From the NCBI RefSeq assembly GCF_014805685.1, contig NC_060899.1:15436454-15500453 (forward strand): a DNA stretch of 64,000 bases, in the 5' to 3' direction. This stretch comes from Silurus meridionalis. Taxonomy: Eukaryota; Chordata; Actinopteri; Siluriformes; Siluridae. The notes under the pieces are model-generated. The model worked only from the letters and a program-made list of their open reading frames with translations. It made no database searches and had not been told where the DNA came from. A program made the position numbers and the translations under genes. Positions 1 through 11,904 of this stretch are shown here, piece after piece (positions within the stretch are counted from its first letter, which is position 1; the number at the start of each line of letters is the position of its first letter).

Positions 1-160
1 CTCATTGATCTTCAGGCTGTTCATGAGAAACCATCTCCAGCTGCACCAGTCAAATAACCATAAACGTACACTTGGAATTTATGGTTCGTTCCTGCAGTTT
101 ATCAAAAGAATCCATTGTTCTGTTTATTGAGCAAAACCAGATTTCATTCATGTTCCTCCA

Positions 161-931
161 AACAACAAACAAATCACAACATTTTATGATTAAAAGTAGA
201 AAGTATGTATATTTGTGTACAGTGTGGTGTGTTGCGTCTCGATGAGAAGTAAATCAACCCTGAGGTTATTTACAATTTCTCTGTAAAAGCAACTGAAGTG
301 TTTTATACCATGGAGCCCCCCATCCCGAGGCATCCTGAGGTTGCTCCAGCTCCAGTCACGTCCCACCTCATGAAGATTGTGGACCTTTAAAGAAGCAGAT
401 GCCGCAAACATCCCGAACCATCTAGAGACGTACCAGTGCCAATCGGATTCCACTTTATGTGGAGTTTTGACATTGGACCTCCTGGAGTGTTTAACGGCTC
501 TGGCATGGAGAAGCTGGTGTTGGATCTGTGATGATCACAAATGTTGAGCTATTTTATGAGTTGCTCAGTAGCTCCTGGTTTTATAACATCAACTGACTGT
601 ATAAGACTGTAGAAAGGACATTACTTATAATCCCACACTCCAGTGCTCATGTTAGTTCTCACTCTCCAGTGTTCTGTATTGTTTAAAGACTATAATCACA
701 CTCTTGATGTCACCCAAATGAGGATGGGTTCCCCTTTTGAGTCTGGTTCCTCTCAAGGTTTCTTCCTCATAACATCTAAGGGAGTTTTTCCTTGCCACAG
801 TCACCATGGCTGCTCATCAGGGATAAATACACATTGTTAATCTTAACTGTTGATTTCTGTAAAGCTGCTTTGAGACAATGTCTGTTGTGAAAAGTGCAAT
901 AGAAATAAACTTGACCTGACTTGAACTAATT
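161..931 (+). repeat. retroposon-like dispersed repeat with 11-bp target-site duplication
   Basis: The 11-base word ATGTTCCTCCA occurs at 150-160 and again at 932-942, flanking about 770 bp of repeat-like sequence. The right part (about 520-931) is also present, reverse-complemented and shorter, at 62100-62460. The right end has a tail reading AAACTTGACCTGACTTGA. Flanking direct repeats, one defined tail end and a copy shortened at the other end fit LINE/SINE-type retroposition. No tRNA-like head or reverse transcriptase frame was seen, so the class is uncertain. The short frames inside (for example 190-453 minus) are not taken as genes. Confidence 0.6.
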
Positions 932-942
932 ATGTTCCTCCA

Positions 943-2370
943 GGAAAAACTCAGAGACTGACACTGAAAACGACTTCTTTAAAGGTTCAATAAACACATT
1001 TCTTCTTAATAAAGGAAACTTTAGCTCAACAGTTACACACGTTTGTTATCATTTAATCTGAACCTTTTGTATTTCTGATACGACCACCACCATGCTTCAC
1101 CATGTATAGTGTGTGTTTGACAGTATTTCTTTTTTTGCTTTGCTTGTTATGCTGTTATTAGAAAATACCCAATAATACATTGGAAACTCTGAGTCCACGT
1201 CATCCCACCATGTCCCACTGTGGCTGATTAGTTTCATGCAACAGCACATCCTCAAGGGTCGTATTCTTTACATACAGTAGAAAGGGTTATTTACAGAAGT
1301 GATACCTACCTATGGGAGAACTCCTATTGAATTGTTCTTCTGGCACAGCATCCAAGGCTTCAATGTCCAAATATGAAAGCTGTAAAAAAAAAAGGGGGTT
1401 TGACTGATAAGAGTTCGAATGTGTACAGTGAGACATTTCCGAAACTTCAAAATGCTTCATTCATCTGGTATTTGCGGAGCATCCACAAAGAAGAAACATG
1501 GCTGCCGTGAGCTACATTAGTTACAGTGAAAACATCACAATATATATCCAGAAGATCTTTTCATTCCTTGAGGTCATTCTTAAATTAAGTCAAAGTTTAA
1601 GACCAGCAGTGATGTCAGCATATGTTGATTGCTTGAGCAACCATTTGTTTTGGTTTGCAGGACCTCCATGAGTATCATCCAGTTGAAATGGTGTCCCGCT
1701 GGTCTTCCACCTCGTTCGTGTTTCGCTCGGAGGAGTGCGAGACCAACAATTATTTCACAGCGTCATTGTACCTTATTTTGGTTATCGAAAATAATAAAGT
1801 GCGTGATTATTGCTCCATTCTCTTAATAATCCTCGATGATTGATTTGATACGAATCTGTAACGAGTTTCTGGGAAACCTTTTACAAGGACGCCGTTGTTA
1901 TTAGATCTCTTGCTGATCGGGAAACAAACAAACGCGTCTTCTTAGGCAGGACCGAAAACCTTCATTGGTTTTGATGACGGACTTCCTGTGAAAGATCAGC
2001 GTTCCTCGGTCTCAGCGTTCCGATTTATAAATTTTTTTTTTATAGTCAGTGTTAGTGTCCTGAAAGTTTTCTACTTGAAACCTTTTCTGATATAAAACAT
2101 GACATTTTTTATCTTTCTTGATAAAAAAAAAATGTCACTGTGATGTGCATGCATTTCTGTATGTAATATATCTTTACTTTAATCCAGTTTTTTTTAACTC
2201 CTAAGCTTTAATCTTCATCTTTCCATAGTCACAAAATATCATGTACTTCGTAGGCACAACTTTTCACACTTGCACTTTGCCTTTGTTTGTGAACATTTTT
2301 CATTTGGATTTTTTTTTTGCTTCAAAGTACAGAAGAACATTGAAATAGATCCTATTCAGTATAGATACAG

Positions 2371-2374
<4 letters not shown>
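943..2374. other. intergenic sequence, no gene recognised apart from one exon candidate
   Basis: This stretch is AT-rich and has no long reading frame. An exon-like block on the minus strand (1310-1379) is listed separately. At 1655-1843 a plus-strand frame opens right after an acceptor-like TTTGCAG and is locally CpG-rich, but it matches no family I know and has no convincing donor. Confidence 0.5.
1310..1379 (-). CDS. candidate internal exon of an unidentified minus-strand gene
   Basis: On the minus strand, a long T-tract ending in TTTACAG is followed by 70 bases and then a good donor, GTAGGT. One frame is open throughout (23 codons plus one base) and reads LSYLDIEALDAVPEEQFN followed by RSSPI. 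The other two frames contain stops. The composition is protein-like and the block has both splice signals, but I do not recognise the protein and found no partner exon. It could belong to a gene continuing past the left edge, or be chance. Confidence 0.35.

Positions 2375-2427
<53 letters not shown>
2375..2427 (+). repeat. (CT)n microsatellite
   Basis: An uninterrupted CT dinucleotide run of about 53 bases. A (GA)n run lies 230 bp downstream, so the two are complementary and could pair in one strand. Confidence 0.97.
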
Positions 2428-2431
<4 letters not shown>

Positions 2432-2654
2432 TGCTCCCGGTCCCATTCTCTCTTTCTTTGTCTCATTCTCTCCTCTTTATTTCTAAGCGCATAGATTTTT
2501 GTTCTTTGCAAACCAAAAAAAAAAAAAACACCCCTCAATAATGTGCTTTTTTTCTCACAATAATGAAACCCATCATATCAAACTGAAACATCTCTGTGAC
2601 TCATATCATATTGAACCGTTGTCGACGTATCGAAGGCACACAATATAACTTTGG

Positions 2655-2656
<2 letters not shown>

Positions 2657-2702
<46 letters not shown>
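2657..2702 (+). repeat. (GA)n microsatellite
   Basis: A GA dinucleotide run of about 45 bases, complementary to the CT run at 2375-2427. Confidence 0.97.
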
Positions 2703-2705
<3 letters not shown>

Positions 2706-2850
2706 ACTAGTCACAGTACTCCATGACATTATGGTGAGACGTGAAGTGCAAAGAAAACACACTGACTCATGCAAACTCCTTCGTAATGAAAACTGTGACA
2801 GGTTTTATTTTGGGGCAATGAGAATGAGAGGATAACAATCACATATGTTC

Positions 2851-2983
<133 letters not shown>

Positions 2984-3034
2984 TTTTTTTTATATTTACT
3001 GTCCAAAAAGTCTTTTTAAAAAAAACAATGCAGT

Positions 3035-4146
3035 GGTAGAGGAGGACGTGATCAGTGGTGGAGGATGGAGAGATCATTGGTGGAGGATAGAGAGATCGGT
3101 TGCACAGTGATAGAGGATGGAGGGATCAGTGATAAATTACTAGACAATGGAGGGATGAGTGGAGCAGCGGTAGAAGATGGAGAGATGAGTGGAGCAGAGG
3201 TAGAAGATGGAGGGATGAGTGGAGCAGTGGTAGAGAGTGGAGAGATTAGTGGAGCAGTGGTAGAGGATGGAGGGATGAGTGGAGCAGTGGTAGAGGATGG
3301 AGAGATCAGTGGAGAGATCAGTGGTAGAGGATGGAGAGATCAGTGGAGAGATCAGTGGTAGATGATGGAGAGATCAGTGATAGAGGATGGAGCGATTAGT
3401 GGTAGAGGATGGAGGGATGAGTGGAGCAGTGGTAAAGGATGAAGAGATCAGTGGTAGAGGATGGAGAGATCAGTGGAGAGATCAGTGGTAGAGGAGGGAG
3501 AGATCAGTGGTAGAGGATGGAGGGATGAGTGGAGCAGTGGTAGAGGATGGAGGGATCAGTGGTGGAGGATGGAGAGATCAGTGGAGAGATCAGTGGTAGA
3601 GGATGGAGAGATCAGTGGTAGAGGATGGAGGAATGAGTGGAGCAGTGGTAGAGGATGGAGGGATCAGCGGTAGAGGATGGAGAGATCAGTGATAGAGGAT
3701 GGAGGGATCGGTGGTAGAGGATGGAGGGATGAGTGGAGCAGTGGTAGAGGATGGAGAGATCAGTGGTAGAGGATGGAGGATCAGTGGTAGAGGATGGTGA
3801 GATCAGTGGTAGAGGATGGAGATCAGTGGTAGAGGATGGAGGGACCAGTGGTAGAGGATGGAGGGATCAGTGGTAGAGGATGGAGATCAGTGGTAGAGGA
3901 TGGAGGGACCAGTGGTAGAGGATGGAGATCAGTGGTAGAGGATGGAGAGATCAGTGGTAGAGGATGGAGGGATCAGTGGTAGAGGATGGAGAGATCAGTG
4001 GTAGAGGATGGAGAGATCAGTGGTAGAGGATGGAGAGATCAGTGGTAGAGGATGGAGGGATCAGTGGTAGAGGATGGAGAGATCAGTGGTAGAGGATGGA
4101 GAGATCAGTGGTAGAGGATGGAGGGATTGGTGGAGCAGTGGTAGAA
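3035..4146 (+). repeat. 22-bp minisatellite array (about 1.1 kb)
   Basis: Tandem units share the core AGTGGTAGAGGATGG with a repeat length of 22 bp. A longer variant of about 30 bp adds GGGATGAGTGGAGC, and a shorter one lacks two or three bases. The long variant predominates in the first half; the 4000-4120 end is the most homogeneous. The plus strand is almost purely purine apart from T, so strand asymmetry is extreme. Reading frames inside (3065-3361, 3461-3673) are by-products of the repeat. Confidence 0.95.
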
Positions 4147-6395
4147 GATTCACCTGAACTCTGTAGACTCTGTAGACCTGTGATCTTTTCAGCTCCTTCC
4201 AGGATTCTTAATTACAATATATTTTATTTCAACCCACTTTGAATTTTCTTCTTCTGTAAAATCGCACGTCATTTCCTGCTACAGAAATCTGCATCTGGAA
4301 GCTGTGTGTGTGTGTTTGGACTGGGTTTTATTTTACACGTGAACGTAAAATAAATATCCCTGCTCGTACGTTGTAGAGGTTTTCAGCAGTGCTGCAATGT
4401 TGCCTTGTTATCAGCGCACTCTGGGACGGAGAGATCGCTGAATGGATGAGCGTGTGATGGAGGCTTAGAGCGTTACACGTGTTTCCTCATACTTGGAGTG
4501 AATGAGTGTTGTGCAGGAAGCCTTGAGTAACCTGGAACATAAAGCAGACACAGGAAGGAAGTGTATGTGTTTGTGTGTGAATGAAAAGAACAAGCAAGGA
4601 AACAGAAACATTCTCCCACGTGTTCAGGATATGATGAGACTGGCGTGCAGCTCGGAGCCCTCCTCTCTGTTTGGGTCTGTATAAATCATTAATCCCTTGT
4701 TCAAACATAATCCCAATTATCGAGGTGGTCATTTCGGCGAAGGCAGAAGGTTTATGTGGTCTGCTGCACCAACGCTTGTGTTTACAATCCTGCGTCTCTT
4801 AGCTACAAGGGCATCTCCAGCGCATGCACGGTCACAAGCGCCCCTCGTGCTGTGCTCGTACTCTTCAGCCTGCGTTCACGTATCAATACGCCCTCGATGA
4901 GAAGGATCACGATCGATCAGGATGAGAATCTGGTTCATAGTAGGCTCCGGTGACATTCCTGTAGAAGATCCGTGTATTGCTTGACCTAATTGACGACCCC
5001 CGGAATCAACATCTGTTTGATGTTCCAGGAATAGCGACCTATCACAAGCCAAGATCATTCGCAAACTCCTCCTCATTTTCCCCTCTTCCTCATTCTCTAT
5101 GAAAGTGTTGCCAGATTTGAGATTTTCCAGCAGATTTAGTATCACTGTGATTTCGCTCAGTGGGCCGACCGGGTTAGATCGCGGGTTCCCCAAGCAGTCA
5201 TGAAGAACCCAATGTATTGCACATTTGTATTATTCCTGCTCTACAGCACACACTTGATCTCATGGAGGGCTGGTGATTAGGAAAGTACTTGACTGCTGAA
5301 GCAGGGAAAATACTTATGTACATAAATACACTCCTTGAAAACCCCATTCCAGATTCCATCCCTTTTTCGATTGTTAAAATAAACTCCTCTTAGATTCCCA
5401 TTAGATTCAACTACAAGATCATTGGTAAGGTCAGACACTGATGTTGGGAGGTCAAGGACGTTTATCCCAGTGATGATCAGGGTGTAGGGTTGAGGACTCT
5501 GTGAACGAGTCAAGGACAATCTCCCTGAGATGATATGAGGAAGTAACCTTGAGATGAACCAGACTCAATAGGGAAGCTCATCTTCATCTGGATGACACTG
5601 AATCATTATAGCGCCATCATTGTTGAGGTTATCAACTATTCACTGATGGACACTTGAGTGCAGAATTGTTTATACCAATTGGAGCAGAAGATACTGTAGC
5701 AAAACTGTCCATCTTTCCAGTTCTTGGAAACATCCAAGATGATCATATATGATTAGGCTGTTTATGTGAAGACATCCTTCACAGCTGTGAGTGATTTTCA
5801 AGTGGTTTCCAATTTATAAGAACTCCATCCAGAAGAAAGGCATCAGGCATCATGACGAAGGGTTCGCTTTTCTGTTCTGAGTAGTCGTGATGATCTTCAC
5901 CTAACTGTCGTACACTGACTTGTTTTTTTTTTCCATGAGAGCAGATTTTTCTTCCGTTCTGACCTTGACTGCAGGGCACAGTTATTCAGTCATGTTCAGA
6001 TACTTGACTCATGCCTTTTTTGGCACTAAAATCTTTATCTTCATGCGTGTTGAAACTCCTACATATCCACTAGACCCTACTGAGAAAATATACAGAATGC
6101 ATAACCTCCCTGTAGCCACATAAGAGCCACTTCTTCTCAGGAAGTCCTGTTTTCTTCTATTGAACTCATCACTACATATTTGTCCTGAAATGGTTTTAAC
6201 TTCCGATAGATGCATTTGATGGCAGCGTGATCTTTTTATCCTATTAATCCAGTCTGGATTTCAGGCGAAACAAAAAGACCTCACAACGAAACGGTGACCT
6301 GCACATTTTCTTTTTAAGGAACTGGATTTCACTTGTTACATGGTTTTTCTCTTGTTAAATAAATAGAGAGTTAAATCTTTTTCCCACAATTTATT
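4147..6395. other. intergenic region, no gene recognised
   Basis: There are no splice-flanked frames of recognisable family. The stretch 5270-5980 has several minus-strand frames of 60-80 codons separated by stops. It includes a piece at about 5530-5600 resembling the 'ACCAGACTCAA' block of the retroposon repeat at 161-931. I read it as decayed repeat rather than a gene. Confidence 0.45.
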
Positions 6396-6808
6396 TATAA
6401 TAACCTCCATTCTTTTGGGAAGATGTTCCACTAGATTTGTGGAGATTTGTGTCATCCATTCACAAGGGTGTTAGTAAAGTCAGGTAGTGATGTAGGTGAG
6501 AAGGTGAGGAGGTTCCTGGGGTGCAGTCAGAGTTCACGTTCATCTCAAAGGTGTTTGAAAGGGTTGGAGCTCCTTAGCAGGAGATCATCCACTTTATCCC
6601 ATGGAAAGCAGATCTTCATAGAGCGGGCTTTGTGCACAGGGGCATTGTTACCCTGGAGCGGGTTTGGATCTCCTAGTTCAAGGAAATTTTCTTCTACTGC
6701 TTCCGTCTGATACAATTGTGTGCCTTCAAATTTGTGGTAACAGTTTGTGGAAGAAGTACATATGGCTGGAAACGTCAGGTGTCCCAATACTTTTGGTCAT
6801 ATAGTATA
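6396..6808 (+). mobile_element. short DNA-transposon-like element (family M), copy 1
   Basis: The right end reads CCCAATACTTTTGGTCATATAG, which corresponds to the terminal motif CAAAAGTATTGGGACACCT seen reversed at 9107. The internal sequence (GTAAAGTCAGGTAGTGATGTAGGTGAG, then GTGCAGTCAG and GTTCATC) recurs in at least nine other places in this window in both orientations. It has no coding capacity. The size of about 400 bp and terminal inverted motifs suggest a non-autonomous DNA transposon (MITE). Confidence 0.65.
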
Positions 6809-6817
6809 GCATGAAGG

Positions 6818-6821
6818 GAAA

Positions 6822-6882
<61 letters not shown>

Positions 6883-6914
6883 GTCTGTCTGTCTGTCCGT
6901 CCGTCCGTCCGTCC

Positions 6915-6960
<46 letters not shown>

Positions 6961-6991
6961 CCGTCTGTCTACCTGTCTGTCTGTCTATCTA

Positions 6992-7034
<43 letters not shown>

Positions 7035-7055
7035 GTCTATCTGTCTATCTATCTA

Positions 7056-7120
<65 letters not shown>

Positions 7121-7122
7121 AT
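6818..7122 (+). repeat. (ATCT)/(GTCT)/(GTCC) tetranucleotide array
   Basis: About 300 bp of tetranucleotides in blocks: ATCT, then GTCT and GTCC, then mixed, then ATCT again. On the other strand it is the GATA/GACA type (Bkm-like). The 106-codon frame over it is an artefact of the repeat. Confidence 0.97.
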
Positions 7123-8370
7123 AATATATAAATATATATCATATATAAAACACATCGTGACTCCTGTCAGCGTCAGTTGTTTATGTTTGGATGTTTTTAT
7201 ACGATCAGTGACTCTATGACGTCGACTCAGAGATACATTTAGCCTTAGAGCCGAGCACCTGAAGACTCTTGTGTACGTGGTGGTGTGAAGGTAACCATAG
7301 CAGCCAAGGAGATTCTGTTGTTGCCATAAATAATTACGGGGTGGGTGTTGCAACTTTTACTTTCTCATAGTTTCTTACTTCTTGTCCTTAGTGTTAAGTC
7401 ACTGCAGATCATTGACACTTTTTAGCCCGTTTGCCGGGACGGTACATGACGTACACAACACACGGCTGCTGTTTCTTTCTTCCTTCAGATCTATTCTGAG
7501 TCTTGCCTAATGGCCATTAAGCTATTATATTAAGCTCTGATATTTCTCACGCCTTTATATAAAATGTACAGGTTTGTTTATTGCTTGTGCGGCCTGTTTT
7601 ACGTGAATCATCCGGTTAAGTGCTGGAGGAGAGGGTCCTTTTCATTGTGCTGACATCTGAAGTGTGAGGAAAACATAATGACTCATGTGAATTCAGCTGC
7701 CAGCACTTTGATTTCAGAAGGGAGATTGTGTAAGACGTGGATAAGCAAAAACTTCGGAGAATGCTGCACAGATCCTGCCATAGAAATGCAATCGTTCTCC
7801 GACTCTCATTCATCGCATTGGATTTGGTGAGATGTTGAGGATCCTCGGTTATTGAGAGATGCCACATTTCTTTTCCTTTTGTATGTGTGCAGAGCGAGGT
7901 CGTTTTTTCTTCTGCGAATACAACAAAAAGCTGCTGTTTTAACTCCTCCTTTTCTGGTCCTGCTCACGCTGCTGCTGTCGTTCAGGCGTCTGAGTTGTTT
8001 TATGGATTTGAATTGGCAGCGTGAAGGTAGAAGGTGTACAGTGACAATGTACAGTGTGCTGGTATCTTTCCCTCTGAGCCCATATGGAATTCAGAACATT
8101 AAAAGCAATCATTTACATTTTAATGATTTCGTCGTTGATACTGTAAAAAGTGATTAGCTTTTTGGAAAACAAGGGTTTTTTTATTATTATTATTATTACT
8201 CCGGATTGAGAAAAACATGTACAGAGGACATCATTAGGACAGACAGGTAAATAGGTCATGCCTCCTTCACAAGATCTCACAAGATTGACTGGCAGAGGCC
8301 ACGCCTTCATCCCCGAGACTGAGAGGCACTATTATGTAGTTTAAAAAATAATACAATTAAGCCACGCCCC
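7123..8370. other. intergenic, nothing recognised
   Basis: This is mostly unique-looking sequence with no splice-flanked frame of known family. A short ATT run occurs at about 8179-8197. Parts of 7600-7870 are not obviously repetitive and could be regulatory, but nothing in the sequence shows it. Confidence 0.4.
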
Positions 8371-8396
8371 CCAGACAGACAGACAGACAGACAGAC

Positions 8397-8463
<67 letters not shown>

Positions 8464-8476
8464 CAGATAGACAGAT
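8371..8476 (+). repeat. (GACA)n(GATA)n tetranucleotide array
   Basis: GACA units followed by about 17 GATA units, ending in mixed GACA/GATA. It is the reverse complement in kind of the array at 6818-7122, about 1.25 kb away. Confidence 0.97.
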
Positions 8477-9099
8477 TTGCCACTCGTATTTTCTTAGTTT
8501 TTCTAGTTATTTACTTGTTATAAGCAGTAGGGGGCAGCACTCATCCCTTCTCTTGTTTTTAGTGTGATTTAAGAGAGCATGTCCTCTCACCTGCCTTGCA
8601 CTCGTCTCACACGTGTTTCACACTCACTACTCACTACACGTTTTATTACGCATTACAGCTGAAATCTGGATGCCAGTAGTGATCACGTGTGCAACAAAAA
8701 GGTGAAATCTCAGGAGAGCCACAGAGCACGTAGACCAGCGAGTCTGCTCGAGCTACTCCTTATACATTTTGTTATTAGATACTGCTTTAGGGATACAGGA
8801 GACACCTGACTGGAGACACATGCGGCTTTCTATTAAAACCATCCTTCAGCCTGACACACAAAAAATACAATAGAAAAGACAGAAGATGTGGACGTGAATA
8901 AGGGATTTACAGTTACGACTGTAAACCTTAAGATGAAATATTTGAAGCTTTTGTTTCTGTGTGAAACAAAAATAAAGAAATGTTGCATTTGTAGGACTAT
9001 GAACAGGTTTTAAGCAGTTGTCCAATGCGCTGTTTGTTACCACTGATGTCATTAATGTTGTCATTCTGATGTCATTTCTTTCCCTATTTCCCTATCCTA

Positions 9100-9525
9100 A
9101 ACTATATGGGCAAAAGTATTGGGACACCTCACTTTTCCACCCACATGTAATTCTTTTACAAACTGTTTCCTCAGAGGCACACAGCTGTATCAGATGGATG
9201 CTGTAGCATGAAATTTTCTCTTAACTTGTACTAGGAGACCCAGACATGTTCCATCAGTTTCCAATGCCCCTTCGCATGAAGCCAGCTCTATGAAGATCTG
9301 TTTTTATGGGTTGGAGTGGAAGATCTCCTGCTATAGAGATGAATGTGAGCACTGACTGCACCCCAGGCCTCCTCACTTCTTCACCTACATCAGTATCTGA
9401 CTTTACTAACACACTTGTGGCTGAATGAATCTCCACAAAATCTCCACAAAATCTAGTGGTGAGAAAAGTGGATCTTATTGTGACAGCAAATAGGAGACTA
9501 GATGTGGAATGCAATGTTCAAGAAG
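9100..9525 (-). mobile_element. family M element, copy 2
   Basis: It begins with CTATATGGGCAAAAGTATTG followed by GGACACCTC, and carries the family internal blocks in reverse orientation, including CACCCCAGGCCTCCTCAC-like sequence at about 9360 (here GACTGCACCCCAGGCCTCC). It ends near AGACTAGATGTGGAATGC, matching the second terminus seen in the copy at 58335-58750. Non-coding. Confidence 0.7.
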
Positions 9526-10086
9526 CCAATCCTATGGACAGGTGGACTTTTGTCCATATAGAAATGGAAACAAAACCATTTTTTATATCCGTTGCTATTA
9601 GATGTTACTAAATATCTGTATATGTGAATTTTACAGAATATATTAGGTCCAAACATTTCCACTGCTTGGATTTCCGGCCGAGCAAATATTTGCCTTTTCA
9701 TCTGCATCTACATTTCTGAAAATTGAAAACTGACTCCTGCGTGCCGGAAAATGACGCGAGTCCTCGGTATTATTTCATTAGTCCTACTCACGTTTAAAAA
9801 AAAAAAAGAAAAACTGTATCCTGACTGTATCTGCTCTGGAGAGCTTCAGGACATAAAGGCACAAACATTGCTATTATGAATCTGAACAACGTGAATGTGG
9901 TGTCCTTCAGGTTACCGTGGTGACGGAAATGCCATTCAAAGAGAGGCAGAGGAGAAAGAAGTAGAGGAAGAAGGTAGGCATGGGGAGGAACAGGGGACAA
10001 GAGAGAAGAAAAAAAGAGGGAAAACAAAACAGTGTTTAAGAGCTTGTTGCGCTGTGGCCCTGAAACTTAAAATATTCTGCCTGAAT

Positions 10087-10134
<48 letters not shown>

Positions 10135-10440
10135 GTAATTATAAGGGAATTGTCCTTGTAGACTGATGAGAAAAACACCAAATTGAAGCTAAAAAAAAAA
10201 AAACATCATTTCGTGTTCCCGAAGGCGTCTCATAATATCCATGAGTTTAAAGATGCTGATGCTTTAAGGTGTTGAATCTGTAAAAAGAACATTTAATTAT
10301 TTACAGTTTATTAGTATTTAACTGTAGGTAATAACAGGAGACATGAGGTTATCTAATATATACAAAGACTATTGGACAGTGTAAATATTATAATGTTCTT
10401 ATAGAGCATTTCAGCAAGACACAAATTCAGCAAATTCAAA
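9526..10440. other. intergenic, nothing recognised apart from a GA run
   Basis: AT-rich sequence without a supported exon. The plus frame at 9895-10161 contains a lysine/glutamate-rich stretch that comes from purine-rich DNA next to the GA repeat, and is not taken as a gene. Confidence 0.4.
10088..10131 (+). repeat. (GA)n microsatellite
   Basis: A perfect GA dinucleotide run of about 43 bases. Confidence 0.97.
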
Positions 10441-11850
10441 TATATACATATACACATTGATATACATACACATATACATATACATATTATTATACATGTT
10501 CATATACATATACATATACATATACATATTCATATACATATATACATATACATGTTCATATACATATTCATATACATATACATATTCATATACATGTTTA
10601 TATACATGTTCATATACATATTCATATACATATTCATATACATGTTCATATGCATATACATGTTTACATGCATATTCATATACATATTCATATACATATT
10701 CATATATATTCATATACATGTTCATATATACATATACATATACATATTCATATATATTCATATACATATACATGTTCACATGCATATTCATATACATATA
10801 TACATATTCATATACATATTCATATACATGTTCATATGCATATACATGTTTACATGCATATTCATATACATATACATATTCATATACATATACATATTAT
10901 TATACATGTTCATATACATGTTCATATACATATACATATTCATATACATGTTCATATGCATATACATGTTTACATGCATATTCATATACATATTCATATA
11001 CATATTCATATACATGTTCATATGCATATACATGTTCACATGCATATTCATATACATATTCATATACATATTCATATACATATTCATATACATGTTCATA
11101 TGCATATACATATATATTCATATACATATATATACATATACATATCCATATTCATATACATATATACATATTCATATTCATATACATGTTCATATACATG
11201 TTCATATACATATACATATTCATATTCATATACATGTTCAAATGCATATACATGTTTACATGCATATTCATATACATATTCATATACATATTCATATACA
11301 TGTTCACATGCATATTCATATACATATTCATATACATATTCATATACATATTCATATACATATTCATATACATGTTCATGCATATTCATATACATGTTCA
11401 CATGCATATTCATATACATATTCATATACATATTCATATACATGTTCATATGCATATACATGTTCACATGCATATTCATATACATATTCATATACATATT
11501 CATATACATATTCATATACATGTTCATATGCATATACATGTTCACATGCATATACATATACATATTCATATACATGTTTATATACATATACATGTTCACA
11601 TGCATATTCATATACATATTCATATACATATTCATATACATATTCATATACATGTTCATATGCATATACATATACATATTCATACACATATACATATACA
11701 TATCCATATTCATACACATATACATATACATATCCATATTCATATACATATTCATACACATATTCATATACATATTCATACACATATTCATATACATATT
11801 CAAATAAATATATAATATTCATAACATATATATATATAATATTCATATCG
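10441..11850. repeat. 1.4-kb hexamer-based satellite array with higher-order structure
   Basis: The array is built almost wholly from 6-bp words of the type CATATA/CATATT/CATGTT/CATGCA, most often as the 12-mer TTCATATACATA. Because the units are multiples of three, all frames stay open for hundreds of codons (for example 452 codons at 10457-11815). These are not genes; they read as alternating Tyr/Ile/His/Met. A longer module, a CATGTT - CATGCA - several TTCATATACATA group, recurs irregularly every 70-180 bp, so the array has higher-order organisation. Confidence 0.95.
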
Positions 11851-11904
11851 GTAACAAAGTAACAAAATGTAACAAGTAACAAAATGAAAAATAGATGAAC
11901 AGAA

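Noticed and set aside
1080..1115. CCACCACCATGCTTCACCAT, similar to a block in Tc1 elements
   Set aside because: Only about 25 bases match and nothing around it extends the similarity.
3065..3673. Gly/Glu/Val-rich and Trp/Arg-rich frames
   Set aside because: Products of the 22-bp minisatellite.
5270..5980. Series of minus-strand frames with protein-like sequence (for example NDLVVESNGNLRGVYFNN)
   Set aside because: Frames are short, broken and lack splice sites; part resembles the retroposon repeat. Possibly a decayed element, not supported as a gene.
10457..11862. Very long open frames (452, 436 and 385 codons) on the plus strand and 235 codons on the minus strand
   Set aside because: They are hexamer satellite read in several frames at once, with only Tyr, Ile, His, Met, Ser, Thr and Phe.
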